Numbered from the stretch's first letter, positions 19,301 through 32,414 are shown. The stretch is 64,000 nt of DNA from Siniperca chuatsi (GCF_020085105.1 NC_058051.1:18078455-18142454), one strand, 5' to 3'. Program-made: numbers and translations. Notes: generated by a model not told the origin, from the sequence alone.

Positions 19301-22300
19301 TGCAGTGAAGCCAGGATTACAGTTTTGTCCACAATGTAAGGGATTCAGTTAAATACATAGTTCCTATTTATTTCATAGAGGCAATTTACAGTTGTATGCA
19401 AAAGTTTAGGAACCCCTGACAATTTCCATGATTTTCATTTATAAATATTTGGGTGTTTGGATCAGCAATTTCATTTTGATCTATCAAATAACTGAAGGAC
19501 ACTAATATTTCAGTAGTGAAATGAGATTTATTGGATTAACAGAAAATGTGCAATATGCATCAAAACGAAATTAGACAGGTGCATAAATTTGGGCACCCCA
19601 ACAGAAAAATCACATCAATGTTTAGTAGAGCCTCCTTTAGCAGAAATAACAGCCTCTAGACGCTTCCTATAGCCTGTAATGAGTGTCTGGATTCTGGATG
19701 AATGTATTTTGGACCATTCCTCCTTACAAAACATCTCCAGTTCAGTTAGGTTTGATGGTTGCCGAGCATGGACAGCCCGCTTCAAATCACCCCACAGATG
19801 TTCAATGATATTCAGGTCTGGGGACTGGGATGGCCATTCCAGAACATTGTACTTGTTCCTCTGCATAAAGGCCAGAGTAGATTTTGAGCAGTGTTTTGGG
19901 TCGTTGTCTTGTTGAAATATCCAGCCCCGGCGTAACTTCAACTTTGTGACTGATTCCTCAACATTATTCTCAAGAATCTGCTGATATTGAGTGGAATCCA
20001 TGCGACCCTCAACTTTAACCAGATTCCCAGTACCGGCACTGGCCACACAACCCCACAGCATGATGGAACCTCCACCAAATTTTACTGTGGGTAGCAAGTG
20101 TTTTTCTTGGAACGTTGTGTTCTTTTGCCGCCATGCATAACGCCCCTTGTTATGACCAAATAACTCAATCTTTGTTTCATCAGTCCACAGCACCTTATTC
20201 CAAAATGAAGCTGGCTTGTCCAAATGTGTGTTTGCATACCTCAAGCAACTCCGTTTGTGGCGTGTGTGCAGAAAAGGCTTCTTTCGCATCACTCTCCCAT
20301 ACAGCTTCTCCTTGTGCAAAGTGTGCTGAATTGTTGAACGATGCACAGTGACACCATCTGCAGCAAGTTGATGTTGTAGGTCTTTGGAGGTGGTCTGTGG
20401 GCTGTTTTTGACCGTTCTCACCATCCTTCACCTTTGCCTCTCCAATATTTTATGTGGCCTGCCACTTCAGGCCTTAACAAGAACTGTGCCTGTGGTCCTC
20501 CATTTCCTCACTATGTTCCTCACAGTGGACACTGACAGGTTATATTTCTGCGATAACTTTTTGTAGCCTCCCCCTAAACCATAATGTAGAACAATCTTTT
20601 TTTTTTCTTTTTTTTTTTTCTCTCAGGTCATTTGAGAGTTGTTTTGAGGCCCCCATGTTGCCACTCTTCAGAGGAGAGTCAAAGAGAACAACAACTTTCA
20701 ATTGGCCACCTTAAATACCTTTTCTCATGATTGGATGCACCTGTCTATGAAGTTCAAGGCTTAATGAGCTCACCAAACCAACTGTGTGTTCCAATTAATC
20801 AGTGCTAAGTAGTTACAGGTATTCAAATCAACAAAATGACAAGGGTGCCCAAATTTATGCACCTGTCTAATTTCGTTTTGATGCATATTGCACATTTTCT
20901 GTTAATCCAATAAATCTCATTTCACTACTGAAATATTAGTGTCCTTCAGTTATTTGATAGATCAAAATGAAATTGCTGATCCAAACACCCAAATATTTAT
21001 AAATGAAAATCATGGAAATTGTCAGGGGTTCCTAAACTTTTGCATACAACTGTACTTGAATCAACAATACAGTTGGCGCTCTGTATGGATTTTGGAAGGC
21101 AACAGGATGCAACTATTAACTTTCGACTGTAATTAAGTGGAAAGGTAAAAATAGCCGCTTTCTTTTTGTTTCTGGTGGTATAAGCAGCCAATACGTTGCA
21201 AGAATCAGTGATGGGAATGACTTGTATTGGATAGTTTAAATGTAATGTTCTTCACTCAAGACCAGTGGTTTATTCTTTCACTTTCCCTTGAGTAGTCCAC
21301 CTCCAGTCTCAACTCAACAGACTTTCATTCATTATGTTTCCTCTTTCTACATTGTGTTGTAGTTATCGTGTATACTGCATGATGGGTGATGGTGAGTGTT
21401 CAGAGGGCTCAGTGTGGGAGGCCATGGCCTTTGCCTCCTACTACAAGCTGGACAACTTGGTGGCCATCATGGATGTCAATCGACTTGGTCAGAGTGAGGC
21501 TGCACCCCTGAAGCACGACATGGAAACCTACCGCAAGCGCTGTGAAGCCTTTGGGTCAGTACCAAACTTCAACTTTCCATTCCTCCACTTTTATTTAATT
21601 TCCTAGGAAGCATTTTTATGTAATGTTTTTTATTTATTTATTTATATATTACTGTGAAACTTCTTGGGTTGAAATTTCATTTGGCCACCTCTCACACATC
21701 GGTTTTTCACATGCTTGATGGATTTTCTTTCCTCCTTTGGCTTCCTGACCTTTCTGTTCCATCTCTGCTACTTTTTTTAACACTGTTAATAAGTTTGATT
21801 ACTTAACATGTTTGTTCAGAAATTTAATACACCCTTGTGTTTTTGGTTTTTATTTATTTTATTTATTTTTTGGGGGGTGGGTGTGATGTTTTTAAAATTG
21901 ATCTATGTTTGTGTAGGTGGAACACGTATGTTGTGGATGGACATGATGTGGAGGAGCTGTGCAAAGCTTTCTGGCAGGCTCAGCAGGTGAAGGACAAACC
22001 CACTTGCATTGTAGCCAAGACATTCAAGGGCAAAGGACTCAAAAGTAAGTGTGGGTTTTATATGGTGAATATTTTATTTACTTAACTGTTTTTTTTTTTT
22101 TTTTTTTTTTATTCTTCAAATTTGACTTATGAGATCTTTTCATTCCTTGGCTGTAGATATTGAGGATCTTGATAACTGGCATGGAAAGCCCATCCCCAAG
22201 GACAGGGTGGATGACCTCCTGAATGACCTACAGGCTCAGATCCAGGTCCCCAACAAGACCCTGTGCCCTGAACTTCCCAAAGACGACACAGCACCTGCAG

Positions 22301-24623
22301 ACCTTAGCGTTATCTCCCTTCCTTCACCCCCAGCATACAAAAAGGGAGAAAAGGTACTTAAAGCATGTGTAATAATGGGTACAAAGCCCCAGTTAATGAA
22401 TAGTCGGTTAAAGTTCACTGATGTTTTAGCATTAAAAGTCTCTTGTTGGCTTAGTGGGTGGATACCCTGCCTCGATACTGATATCAGCACCAAGATAACT
22501 TCTTAACATACATGTAGAATGTTGTTTGTTGTATTAATTACCTTTTTGTTAATCTGTGTTTGCTTACACCTGTTCCTTCTGCCCCGTCAGATGGCAACAA
22601 GGCGTGCATATGGTGTGGCACTGGCCAAGCTGGGCCAGGCAAGCCAGAGAGTGGTGGCCCTTGATGGAGACACCAAAAACTCCACCTTCTCCGAGACCTT
22701 TAAGAAGGCCTTCCCTGAACGCTACATTGAGTGCTTCATTGCTGAACAGAACATGGTACACAATATTTGTCTTCACAGGTGATTTAAATACTGCAGTTGC
22801 TAAGTTACAGAAGTCAGACATGATTAACTCCAAATTATGAAAGAGGGGTAAACTTGGCACACTCTTCACTACCATAATCTGCTCCACATTGGTCTAGTCT
22901 GTTACTATTCTTTTTCTATCATGATAATCCCAGCCTCTCACTGCTGCTTGTCACTTGTGACCAATTTACATGCGCCTCCACACTTTGCTTAATCGCATCC
23001 GCTGTCATTAAGACTCACCCATATTACTGATGTCTTTGCTTGCTGCTGCAGGTAGGAGTGGCCATTGGCTGTGCCACCCGTGACCGCACAGTTTCATTTG
23101 CCAGCACGTTTGCTGCCTTCTTCTCCAGAGCCTATGACCAGATCCGCATGGGAGCCATCTCCCAGTCAAATGTCAACCTGGTAGGGTCCCACTGCGGAGT
23201 CTCCATCGGTAAGCTTTCTGCTGAAGCGTCACTAGTTTTCTATAGGGCAGAGTGAGTGTGCCCTGTCCATGACTGATCTTACTCTGCCTTCAGGTGAGGA
23301 TGGTCCTTCCCAGATGGCCCTAGAGGACTTGGCCATGTTCCGTGCTATCCCAACATGCACTGTGTTTTACCCCAGTGATGCAGTGTCCACAGAGAGAGCT
23401 GTTGAGTTATCAGCCAACACAAAGGTTGGTAGGCCACCTTGTGGTATGTTTTGTCCAGAGTTGTCTTCCCAATAACGGGCAAGTATCATTACTATGTTTT
23501 AACTAATCACTCTATATTCTCAGGGTATCTGTTTCATCCGTACCAGTAGACCAGATACTGCAGTCCTCTACTCTCCAGATGAGAAGTTTGAAGTGGGTGT
23601 AGCCAAGGTAATGATTAATACCATAATTTTACACACATTAAACCTCGTGCATGAAGTAGCCATTAGCAACAAAAAGAGATGGGAATGGGACCAGAAAAAT
23701 ATAGAAAAATGTCTGTACTTTACCAGGTGGTGCGCCAGTCTGACAGCGATCAGGTGACTGTGATTGGCGCTGGTATCACTCTGCACGAGGCCCTCGCTGC
23801 TGCTGATATGTTGGCCAGTGAAGGTAAACTCACATTGCCCTCTAGTGGATAGATGTAGTAATTGAGGCCTAACCACCATCCACAACTCTCATGTTTGGTA
23901 ATTCCAGGGATGGAGTCATCAGCTGCTCAGTTAGCTAGTATGGCCTAATAAACTTGCTGAAAGTAATGATTTCCTAATGAATTCCTTTTTAGGGAAGAAC
24001 ATCCGTGTGATTGACCCGTTCACTATCAAGCCCCTGGATGCCTCTACCATTCTGGCCAGTGCCAGAGCCACAGGTGGACAGATCATCACTGTGGAGGACC
24101 ACTACAAGGAGGGTGGGTAGTTTTGTGCTTGAGTGTCCTATTGGAGGGTTCTCCAGTCATGTGCCTACAAGGTTTGAGACTTGGCTCTCTCGTGAGAGAA
24201 TGCACCAGGGGCCACAATGTCAAACGCTTGAGTGCTATTGGTTGGCCTCCAGTAGTGAGATTTCTTAATAGTGGTGTTTTTTGTGCAGAGATTTTTCTTG
24301 ATCTACCAGGGTTTAATAATAGAGCATCATCTTGTCATCTTGAACTAATTGGTTACTGCTGTGTGAATGTGCTAATAAAAGAATTTGCCTTTATCACCAG
24401 CGTTCTGTATTGATTCATTGTTGGCCTCTCTGGTTTGTCTCCTCTCTCAGGTGGTCTTGGTGAAGCAGTGCTGTCAGCAGTGGGCAAGGAGCCCGGCATT
24501 ATTGTGACCCGGCTGGCAGTTAGCGGTGTACCTCGCAGCGGAAAGCCCCAAGAGCTGCTAGACATCTTCGGCATCAGCGCCAAGCACATTGCCAAGGCCG
24601 TGCGTCAGACCTTTGCAAACTAA
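16323..24623 (+). CDS. tkt: Transketolase
   Basis: Fourteen coding exons: 16323-16429, 18598-18715, 18825-18938, 19078-19175, 21363-21554, 21917-22044, 22157-22353, 22591-22755, 23052-23208, 23294-23424, 23524-23607, 23727-23823, 23993-24112, 24451-24623. They give about 626 residues (human TKT 623). The enzyme is cytosolic and thiamine-diphosphate dependent; it moves two-carbon units between sugar phosphates in the non-oxidative pentose phosphate pathway. Visible residues: H37 in SGHPTS; the cofactor motif from GDGE (D155) to N185 in DVNRLGQ; catalytic Glu370 in the AEQNM motif; [15 protein letters not shown]; and the C-terminal domain with PRSGKP. No break is seen. Teleosts can have two copies (tkta, tktb); which one this is cannot be decided here. 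Linkage to biglycan recalls human TKTL1. Intron 4 carries a Tc1-like transposon on the opposite strand. Confidence 0.95.
16430..18597 (+). other. tkt intron 1
   Basis: This 2.2-kb intron contains a short CCAGCCCG-type tandem repeat near 17390-17440, a pure T run near 17777-17800 and another near 18518-18534. I see no gene or recognisable transposon. As the first intron next to the promoter it may hold regulatory sites, but none can be named. Confidence 0.6.
17390..17440. repeat. Short minisatellite, CCAGCCCG-like units
   Basis: About six imperfect 8-base units alternating CCAGCCCG with CCAGCCAG, much richer in GC than the surrounding intron. It looks like a small tandem expansion in tkt intron 1. 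Confidence 0.8.
19389..19598 (+). repeat. Left terminal inverted repeat of the Tc1-like element
   Basis: About 210 bases from CAGTTGTATGC to GGGCACCC. It matches the reverse complement of 20843-21052. Such long terminal repeats usually carry two transposase binding sites per end. Confidence 0.93.
19615..20656 (-). pseudogene. Tc1-like transposase, broken near its N-terminus
   Basis: An intact minus-strand reading frame at 19615-20424 gives 269 residues with the DDE catalytic core: [20 protein letters not shown] and [11 protein letters not shown], which fits the DD34E spacing of Tc1 enzymes. The DNA-binding half lies at 20425-20656 and starts [12 protein letters not shown], but it is broken. 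An A-rich run (T run at 20597-20620 on +) shifts the frame, and two TGA codons (20467-20469 and 20428-20430) stand where family members usually have arginine, consistent with CGA to TGA decay. The helix-turn-helix remnants ([22 protein letters not shown]) can still be read in another frame. This copy is probably not able to move by itself. Confidence 0.9.
20843..21052 (-). repeat. Right terminal inverted repeat of the Tc1-like element
   Basis: Mirror copy of the left repeat, ending in GCATACAACTG followed by the TA duplication. Confidence 0.93.
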
Positions 24624-25380
24624 GGACTGCGCCTGATCTCTTGCTTGCTGCTCTGTTGCATCACAGCCAACTTTGTGCCCAACTTGCAGCTACCTGGTGT
24701 GATTATGTGAAGTTCTCTGTGCTCAATTGCCATCTTGTGGCTTTGACTCAAGAGCTTATCACAGATAGAGAGATGGGAATAGGAGTGAAGTGTTGTTAAT
24801 AGTCCCGTGTGCACTTTCTAGTACCCTCTGTTCCCTATGGGTTCTACTCTGCAACATTCCTTTTATGCATCCTTGATCATGTTTTCAAAAAGGGTGTCTT
24901 GCAAGTGGCTCAGAAAAGCATCACTTAATCTGTAAATGCAGTATATTGACTTTAGATTTAAATTTCAAACCTGTCATTCCAGCAGCCCGTCCAGGTTCTG
25001 ATCCATTGAACTGCATTCCAACCATCATTTCTCTCACATGACTATTGCATTCCTGACTACCATGCCTCATGTTTTCCCACTTGGGTGGCATTCTTTTTCT
25101 AAGAAGCACTGTTACTGTTTGTCATAAATCCAGTGTACTAGATCACTTCTGTAGTTGTGTTCAGTCACAGCTTTTTAGGCTTAGCTGTGGTAGAGAACGG
25201 TTTCCCAGTGTGAAAAGTTAAACCTTTTTTTTTTTTTTTTTTTTTTTTATGAACTGTTTGAGCATTCCTCTGATTCCTGGCCACACGGGCATCACACAAT
25301 GTTACTGGCTTCCAGGTCACCGGTGTAATCCTGTCATAGCTGTAATGTGCTGAATAAAAATGATTAACCGAATGCCATTG
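24624..25380 (+). other. tkt 3' untranslated region
   Basis: Non-coding sequence after the TAA at 24621-24623. It holds a pure T run of about 24 bases at 25225-25248 and ends with AATAAA at 25353-25358, followed by GT-rich sequence and a CACACA patch. This is the likely tkt transcript end. Confidence 0.65.
25353..25358 (+). terminator. Polyadenylation signal of tkt
   Basis: AATAAA about 730 bases after the tkt stop codon, followed within 35 bases by a GT-rich downstream element. Confidence 0.7.
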
Positions 25381-25469
25381 TCTTTGTTTGTGTGTGTGTT
25401 GTCTCCCCCCCCACACACACACATCAGTCGTCCACCACTTTGGTTCCAGCATGACATATATCTTAACTA

Positions 25470-26090
25470 TTGGATGAATGGCAAAACATTTTTGTAATTA
25501 TTCATGGTAACCAAAGGATCAAGCCTATTGACTTTGGTGATGTGACCTTTGATCTAATGCCACCACTAGGTCATAGTGTGCACTTTACACTTATCCAGTG
25601 ACATGTCTCAACATCTACTGCATGGATTGGCACCAAATCTTTTGACATTTACGGTTCCCAGACAACATTCTACCCACTTCTACCCCTGAATTTTTCTTTT
25701 CTGCAAGCACTATTATAAGGATTAACGTGAAGTTTCACAAACTTTGAGATGGGTTTCCATGAAATTTGCAGAGGTATCCATTGTGCCCAGAGGATGCGTC
25801 CAAAGGATTTTGCTGACAGCGTGTCTTTTTATCTAACGTTAGTGCCACCCTGATGTCACATTTGTGGTTTTAAGTGAAATGTCTCATAATGAGGTTAACT
25901 TTGTCCAATTTGGTTTATGACAAATACTTTTTAAAAACATTAGCCTAAGCTATTATTTTTTTACTGCTAATTAGCAAGTGTTAGCATGCTAACACACTAA
26001 ATTGAGATGGTGAATGTAGCCAACATTATACCTGCTAAACAGCATGTTGGCATCAGTCTCACAGGGCTGCTAGCGTGGCTGTTGATGCCT
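25470..26090. repeat. Dispersed teleost-type repeat, copy 1
   Basis: The stretch contains repeated phrases of one family in internal tandem form: sequence around GGATGAATGGCAAAAC, CTTTGGTGATGTGACC and TGCCACCACTAGGTCA, then similar phrases again about 100-250 bases later, and a TTAGCATGCTAACA palindrome near 25982. Phrases of the same family, in the reverse direction, occur at 37230-37600 and 38545-38905. I recognise the type from fish genomes but cannot name the family. Confidence 0.6.
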
Positions 26091-27552
26091 AATCTTGTTT
26101 GCCACATAGGGCATTTACAGATGTGTGCCATATATGTTGTAGAGCTGGCAGTGGTCAGACTGATATCTTTATTCTGAGTGACAAGATGGCAGAGACAGAA
26201 CAAGAGATGGTTAAAAAGTGCTTTGTGTCCTAAACCACTGACTGGACCTGAAGGAGAAGATGAATTATTTATGTTGGATGAATCCTAGGCTTCTGCAGTG
26301 GAAATTGTTAATCCAGTGTGTTGTCAGAGTGAGGTTAGGGAATGGGTTGAATGTGGTCAGTGGATTACTGCATGTTCCTGTCAAGATTTAAATGAATTGT
26401 CTTTGGACACATCAGTATTTACCTTGGAAGAGCACATCAGGACCTGAGTGTTTAGTGTTAAGTTGTCCAATGTGCCATTTGGAAAATGTCTGGGTTCTAC
26501 TGTTGTCTCAGTCTCATCAGCTGAGTTTCAGGTGCAGAAAAACAATACCAGATGACAAATTATATAAATTTGATCTAATGGATATGATTAGAAATGTTAA
26601 TGTCAGTGAATCTTGTTAATCACAGAAGCTGTTGTCTAGGACATGACAACATGCACACACATTTTGACAGATTGTGTGTGTGTGTATGTGTGGTTACTGA
26701 GTAAAGAAAGAGGGGCTGTCAGCAGGTTTCACCCCACAGTGAAAATCCCAGTTTGGCTCAAATCTGTTGAGTGGCACCTGCTTGGCTAAGTAGTTAGCGT
26801 GGTGCTCACACACTCCAGAATACATGTGTAAGCATCACAGTGTATGTGCGTACAGACAATATGTATGTACAGAATGTAAAGACGGGCTCATTGTTCGTTT
26901 CTCAGAGGTTGTGTTTGTTTTCATACATAGATGCTAGTGGAGCTTGGCCCAACAAGGTTGACTCTGACCTGAACTGTCTATAACCCTGTCTCTTGTTGGA
27001 AAATGTCCAAGATCAGTCAGAGAAAAACACACAGACACTGACAGGGCATCACAAATTCATGTGTCAACCCACATGACAATGTCCAACTAGAATGTATCAC
27101 AGGTATATGAAACTTACTGTGTTCCAGTTTCTATCTTTTGCTCCCTGTCCGTTTCCCATCTCCTCCACAAATCCCTGCTTTCCACCTAGTGTTAGCAGAC
27201 AGTTATGAAAGGGTGAGGAGACGAGGAGGAGCAGGGCGGGTCTGTGTATTTCATGGTACGATGAACGAGGGCCTTTATTAACAATGTGAGAGTTTATTTT
27301 TTTACCTCTCCGCCTCCTAGATATTCCTTCCCACCGTCTTGCTCTTTCTTCGTTTCAGCATTCACTCCGAGTTGGGGGCATGTGCAATATGGTTTAGTAC
27401 TACTTTTGGCCAACTCACAACAGAGAAACTGCACCACAGCTTTCACTACAAGCGTTCATAATCTCAAATTGTACGCTTTTCTGGAGAGTAATCCTCTTGT
27501 GTAAACTCTCACGTTGACTTTCTTCCCTTTGGCGTGACTGTCCGCACCTTCT
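26091..27552. other. Intergenic region before the ECM2-like gene
   Basis: I see no coding exon or named repeat here. It should contain the promoter and perhaps a 5' untranslated exon of the ECM2-like gene, but no TATA box or CpG island stands out. Confidence 0.5.
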
Positions 27553-27648
27553 GTGGATTTGCTTTGTCAACACTTCGGCCCTGAAGATCTAAAAGTTTTG
27601 GACTTCTCTCTCCAACTGAAACAGCTTAAATTGAGTAAACATCCAACA

Positions 27649-28535
27649 ATGCAGATGCCAAGGACATGTATCATGTTCATTTGTCTGTGTGGCACAGCTT
27701 TATCAGGGCGAAGCCTAAACTCTTTGCGTGCCGTGGATGCATACTTGGAAACCTCTTCTGAGACACCTGAATTAGAAACAGCAGCCGTTCATCCACCTGG
27801 AATCGAAAGAGGAGTGACCTTCTTAGATACATATGTTTCAAGTACAACTCTCCCTGCTGGTATGCTGATGTTTTTGTCTTTGAAATGTTGCCTGTTTCTG
27901 TCTGCATGAATTTGGCTAATAAATGCTTTAATAACTGAAATAGTTTTAAGGTATTTAGCTTATAGTGAAAAACTAACTTTTTATTTCTTTGTCTTTAATT
28001 CTGCTCTGCTTTATGACTGGTGATGAAGAGAGTGAGGATGAACATCCCCACATGGAGGCAGAGGAGGCAGGGCAGCATCAAAGAGTTGATTTCAGGAAGC
28101 TGGAGGTTGGTAGAAGAAGGAGAGGTGCCTGGGGGAAGAGGAAACATGCAGCTACAGTGGAGGCAACTGCATATAGAATAGTATGGCACTTGATTCTGCC
28201 ATGTGAACACAGACATGCATGTTTATAAATAAAGAAAAAACAACAAAAGGTTGCACATTTATCTTCCATGTGGGCGATTTTTTAAACCCATGTCATACTC
28301 TGGTCTAAGACTTTGTTGTTGTACGTTGATTTACTCCTTTGGTGAATCATGCAAGTGATTTATTGTATTATTGTAGGCAGGGTTGGGGCGACCCCTAATG
28401 GGCTGGAGGAAGCGTGGAAAAGGAGAGGAGGAGACCAGCGCTCTCATGGCTGTACTGAAGGAGCTTCATGCTGAAAAGCGGCGGCTAATGGATCAAGGGA
28501 AAGCAGAGGAGGAGGAGGAGGAAGAAGAAGAAGAA

Positions 28536-28580
<45 letters not shown>

Positions 28581-28983
28581 GACAACGATGATGATGATGA
28601 TGATGATGATGAAGAGGAGGAGGAGGAAGAGGTAGAGGTTTACATGTTTTTGTACAAATAAGGCCGTTGTTTTGCTTCAGTTTATTGAATCATCCAGTTG
28701 AGTTAATGAAGCAATTTTCTGTCATGTAATTATTTTTTATTTTTCTGTGTCAGGAAGAGGAAGAGGAAGAAGAAGAAGAAGAAGAGGAGGAGGAGGAGGA
28801 GGAAGAGGAAGAAGAAGAAGAGGCAACTGAGCCTCCCAGCAATCAAACAGAAACACACTACGGCTTTACAGAATCTCCTCTCAGAGAGTGTCAGACTGCT
28901 GACAGAGAAATCAGCTGCAGGGGCATCGGCATGACTCACCTGCCAATCATCCACAACCTGGAGGCCACAAAGCTGGACATGGC

Positions 28984-29031
<48 letters not shown>

Positions 29032-32000
29032 TGTGGTGGTAGATTGATCATACAAAATGAGCATGTTTGTGCTTAGTGGGATGGTACAAAATAGAAGTGG
29101 ACTCCATAAAAAGTAATACAGCTGTGAAATTGATTACTTATGAACTGGTTTATTTTTAAATCAGCTTATTCATTAAGGTAGCTCTAATTGCCACTTTGAT
29201 GCCACTAGCCATGTATTTTATGTATTTATTTTTTAAACATTTATGCATTTATGTTTATTCATGATTTGCTGTTATAGTCACTTTAATGCCTTAACAGTAG
29301 TACATAGTATTTGGAAAGAAAAGTATAGGTCAAAATAGCGAATCATTAAACCAAAAACTAAAACAACAAAGTTCACCGATTGATTATATTATTGACATCA
29401 ACGGCAAAACAAAAGTTCCAGCACCGATATGTCAACGTGACATGAACTGTGGGTCAAGTGAAGTTCAAGTGAAGTCCCTTATCACACTCATGTCAAATTG
29501 CTTTATATAGCTTTGGCTTTATAGGTCCACTACATGTCCTACATCATATATCTTACCGTGTGATTTATTTTTAAAGAGAACAACATCAGAGTCATCAATC
29601 TGCAAGCTCTCTCTGGTCTGCCGAACCTGGACACACTGGACCTGAGCAAAAACAAACTGGAGGATGAGTCATTCAGCCAAAACCCTGTGTCTGTGAGTTA
29701 CACCGCTCTGTGTGCGTATTATCAATCACCAACCAACACAGCTGTCTACTTCTTCACTGTCAGTCTCAACATTTCAGTCTAATACTCATCTGCAAGTACA
29801 TCCCACTTATAATGTTGTATTTTGTATGTTTAATCATGCTTGATCTCACTATTACATTAGGGTTCAATTGAGAGACTCCTGTTCTTGCTTTAAAACACTT
29901 CAGTGTTACACAGTGTATGTGCTATGTGATACAAATTCACAAGGCTGCAGTCCCAAACCTGAAGTACCAGCCCAGCCTGCTCTTTCTTCAGGCAACAAGT
30001 GTTACGACTGTCGTTTCTGTTTTTTAATGCTGCTCTTTTTATGTGTTTGTTTATTATATTCTACATTTTATACTTGCAAAATGTAATGTTCATCGTGCGT
30101 CTTTTCTCCTCTAGAACTGGAGAGAGGAGGAGGGGGTCCTAACCAGACTTTATATGTCCAAAAGAGAAAAAACAAATAAGAGAGGCAGAGCCCAAAGGGA
30201 AAGAGACAACATTTTGCAATTTAGGTTTACTAAGTTCTGTTTTTTGATGCTACAAATTTGAACTATATCCTTAAGTGTTATTAAAATCAGTTAACACTTA
30301 GACTCACTTGTGTGATGGTCAAGTGCCTGAAAATACTTGATGTTATACGAAGGTAAGGGAAATAACTGGTACAAACCCTTACAGCTAAAATATGATGGTT
30401 GAGAGCCATAAGCTGAATTGAATTTCTATTTTGAGTATTTAATTGAGTGTTAAATATCCACTGGAGGAAGCGTAGGTTAGCATGTGTAAAATTACTCTGA
30501 CATTGACCCAAAAAGCTCCCTCTTGTGGAGAATCTGTAGCCTGCTAAATGTGAATGAGTGTGTAAGTTACAAGCCAGTTTTATAAGTCACTTTGCATCTA
30601 ATTAAAAAAAAAAACAGGCTGTAGCCTGTATCATTACAGTAATAAAAGAGCACTGAAAACTGCATTAACTAATCTTTTCTAAGTATAACCTCTGGTCTAA
30701 CCTCTAAATGACCACAGGCCCAACACAGATCCTGACCACGCTGAGGCTGCCTACCACACTCTGACCAATCATTACATGCCACCATCAGCATACTCTCACA
30801 GCATTGGCTGGACAGACCTGTTGGAAAACAGCTGCAGCCAATGATGTGGAGAATAAAAAGAAATTATTTTTAGAGGAAGATTTTGTGCTCACATCCCAGT
30901 AATGACAGAGGACTGATGGACTGGCTAGAGGGGTAATGCAAAAGATTCAGTCCACTGCTTTTACTTGACACACATCAACCACAGCAGCTTCCACTGAAGA
31001 GCCAAACAGAGTGGCTTTACTAAAAATACAATATGATAGATGACATGGAAGAGATGCATACATTTGACATTCTCACATTTGATGTATTTCTGTGAACTCT
31101 GTGATTGTGTCCTGCTTGGCAAGTCGGGATGGAAAATTATGGATTTTTGAGACAAGAAGTACCGATTTAGTCTGTTTTATCTTTCTGGCCTGTTCACCCC
31201 TCCTTTTGCTGCGTGTCATGTAGAACTTGACCTTTCTGAAGAAGCTGAACCTAGATGGCAACCAGCTTACCAGGATCCCAGCACTGCCGCCATCTCTGGA
31301 GGAGCTCAAGATTAACAACAACAAGCTCAGTACACTCACCCCTCACTGTTTCAAAGGTAGGACTTGTGTCTGTGTACATGGAGGACAAATGTATGAGTCC
31401 ATTATGTATGAAAATAATGATAATATTATTTACTATCGCCTTCTAGGTTTGATGAACCTGTTGAATCTGGAGCTGGAGGAGAATACTCTCCATGAGGGCA
31501 GTGTGTCGCCACTAGCCTTCAAACCATTAGAGAGACTTCTGGACCTCCAGTTGGACAACAACCGCTTCCGTTTCCTCCCGCTGGGCCTTCCTCCCTCTCT
31601 TCAGGTGCACTGGTATCACTTTACTGAATCCTGCAGGGAACATCTTCCTCCTTAAAATGTTAGGATCAGCTAAAGGAGCCAGCTGGGTCAGTGACTCAGG
31701 ATCACTTCAGAAAGCCAGACACTAACATGAGGACAAGAACTATGTCACCTTGATGCCCCAAATCAGACATCCTTGTCTAGCTGTGTCTTTCTGTTCGTGT
31801 AGGAGCTGGAGATGAATGAGAATCTGATTGAGGAGGTGACAGAAGAGCCACTGAGGGGCTGTGTCCATTTGAAGGTGCTGGACCTGAGTCACAACCTGCT
31901 GCATGAGCAAAGCATCGTTACCCAAGCCTGGACCCGTCTCAGGTACGTCCATCCATCCAGAGCTTTTGATTTAAAAAGAAATCTGCAGTCTCTCCATCAG

Positions 32001-32327
32001 CCACAAGAGGGTAGACTAGTGTTGCTTGGGATTTTGAACACTTTTGTTATAATTTTTAATGTTTAAGCAGTTATCAGTTGATGGTTGTGACACTGAAAAG
32101 ATGTGAAATAACACATTTCCATCAAAAGATGTTAGATCTTCTGATTACTTCAGATTACTATTCCTATCATCAATATCACTAGATATGATGTGAAAAATGT
32201 GCATAAACACACAATCCAGATCAGTACCTTTAGCTTCTTCATCACGTCTGACCATGATTTCAATGTCTTTGACTGACTAATTCACACAAAGACAGACACA
32301 TTCTTTTTCTATTTTCCTCTTCTTCTT

Positions 32328-32414
<87 letters not shown>

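Larger units (their letters stand above)
19389..21052 (-). mobile_element. Tc1-like DNA transposon in tkt intron 4
   Basis: A 1664-bp element with long terminal inverted repeats of about 210 bases, flanked by TA on both sides (19387-19388 and 21053-21054), the target duplication typical of Tc1/mariner elements. Both ends begin CAGTTGTATGC when read inward, and the two repeats look nearly identical over their length, which suggests a fairly recent insertion. The transposase is coded on the minus strand, opposite to tkt. It interrupts nothing coding, since the flanking tkt exons (19078-19175 and 21363-21554) join in phase. Confidence 0.96.

Noticed and set aside
26770-26830. Sequence resembling a tRNA-like A box (TGGCTAAGTAGTTAGCG), a possible SINE or tRNA
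   Set aside because: No matching B box, acceptor stem or A-tail follows.
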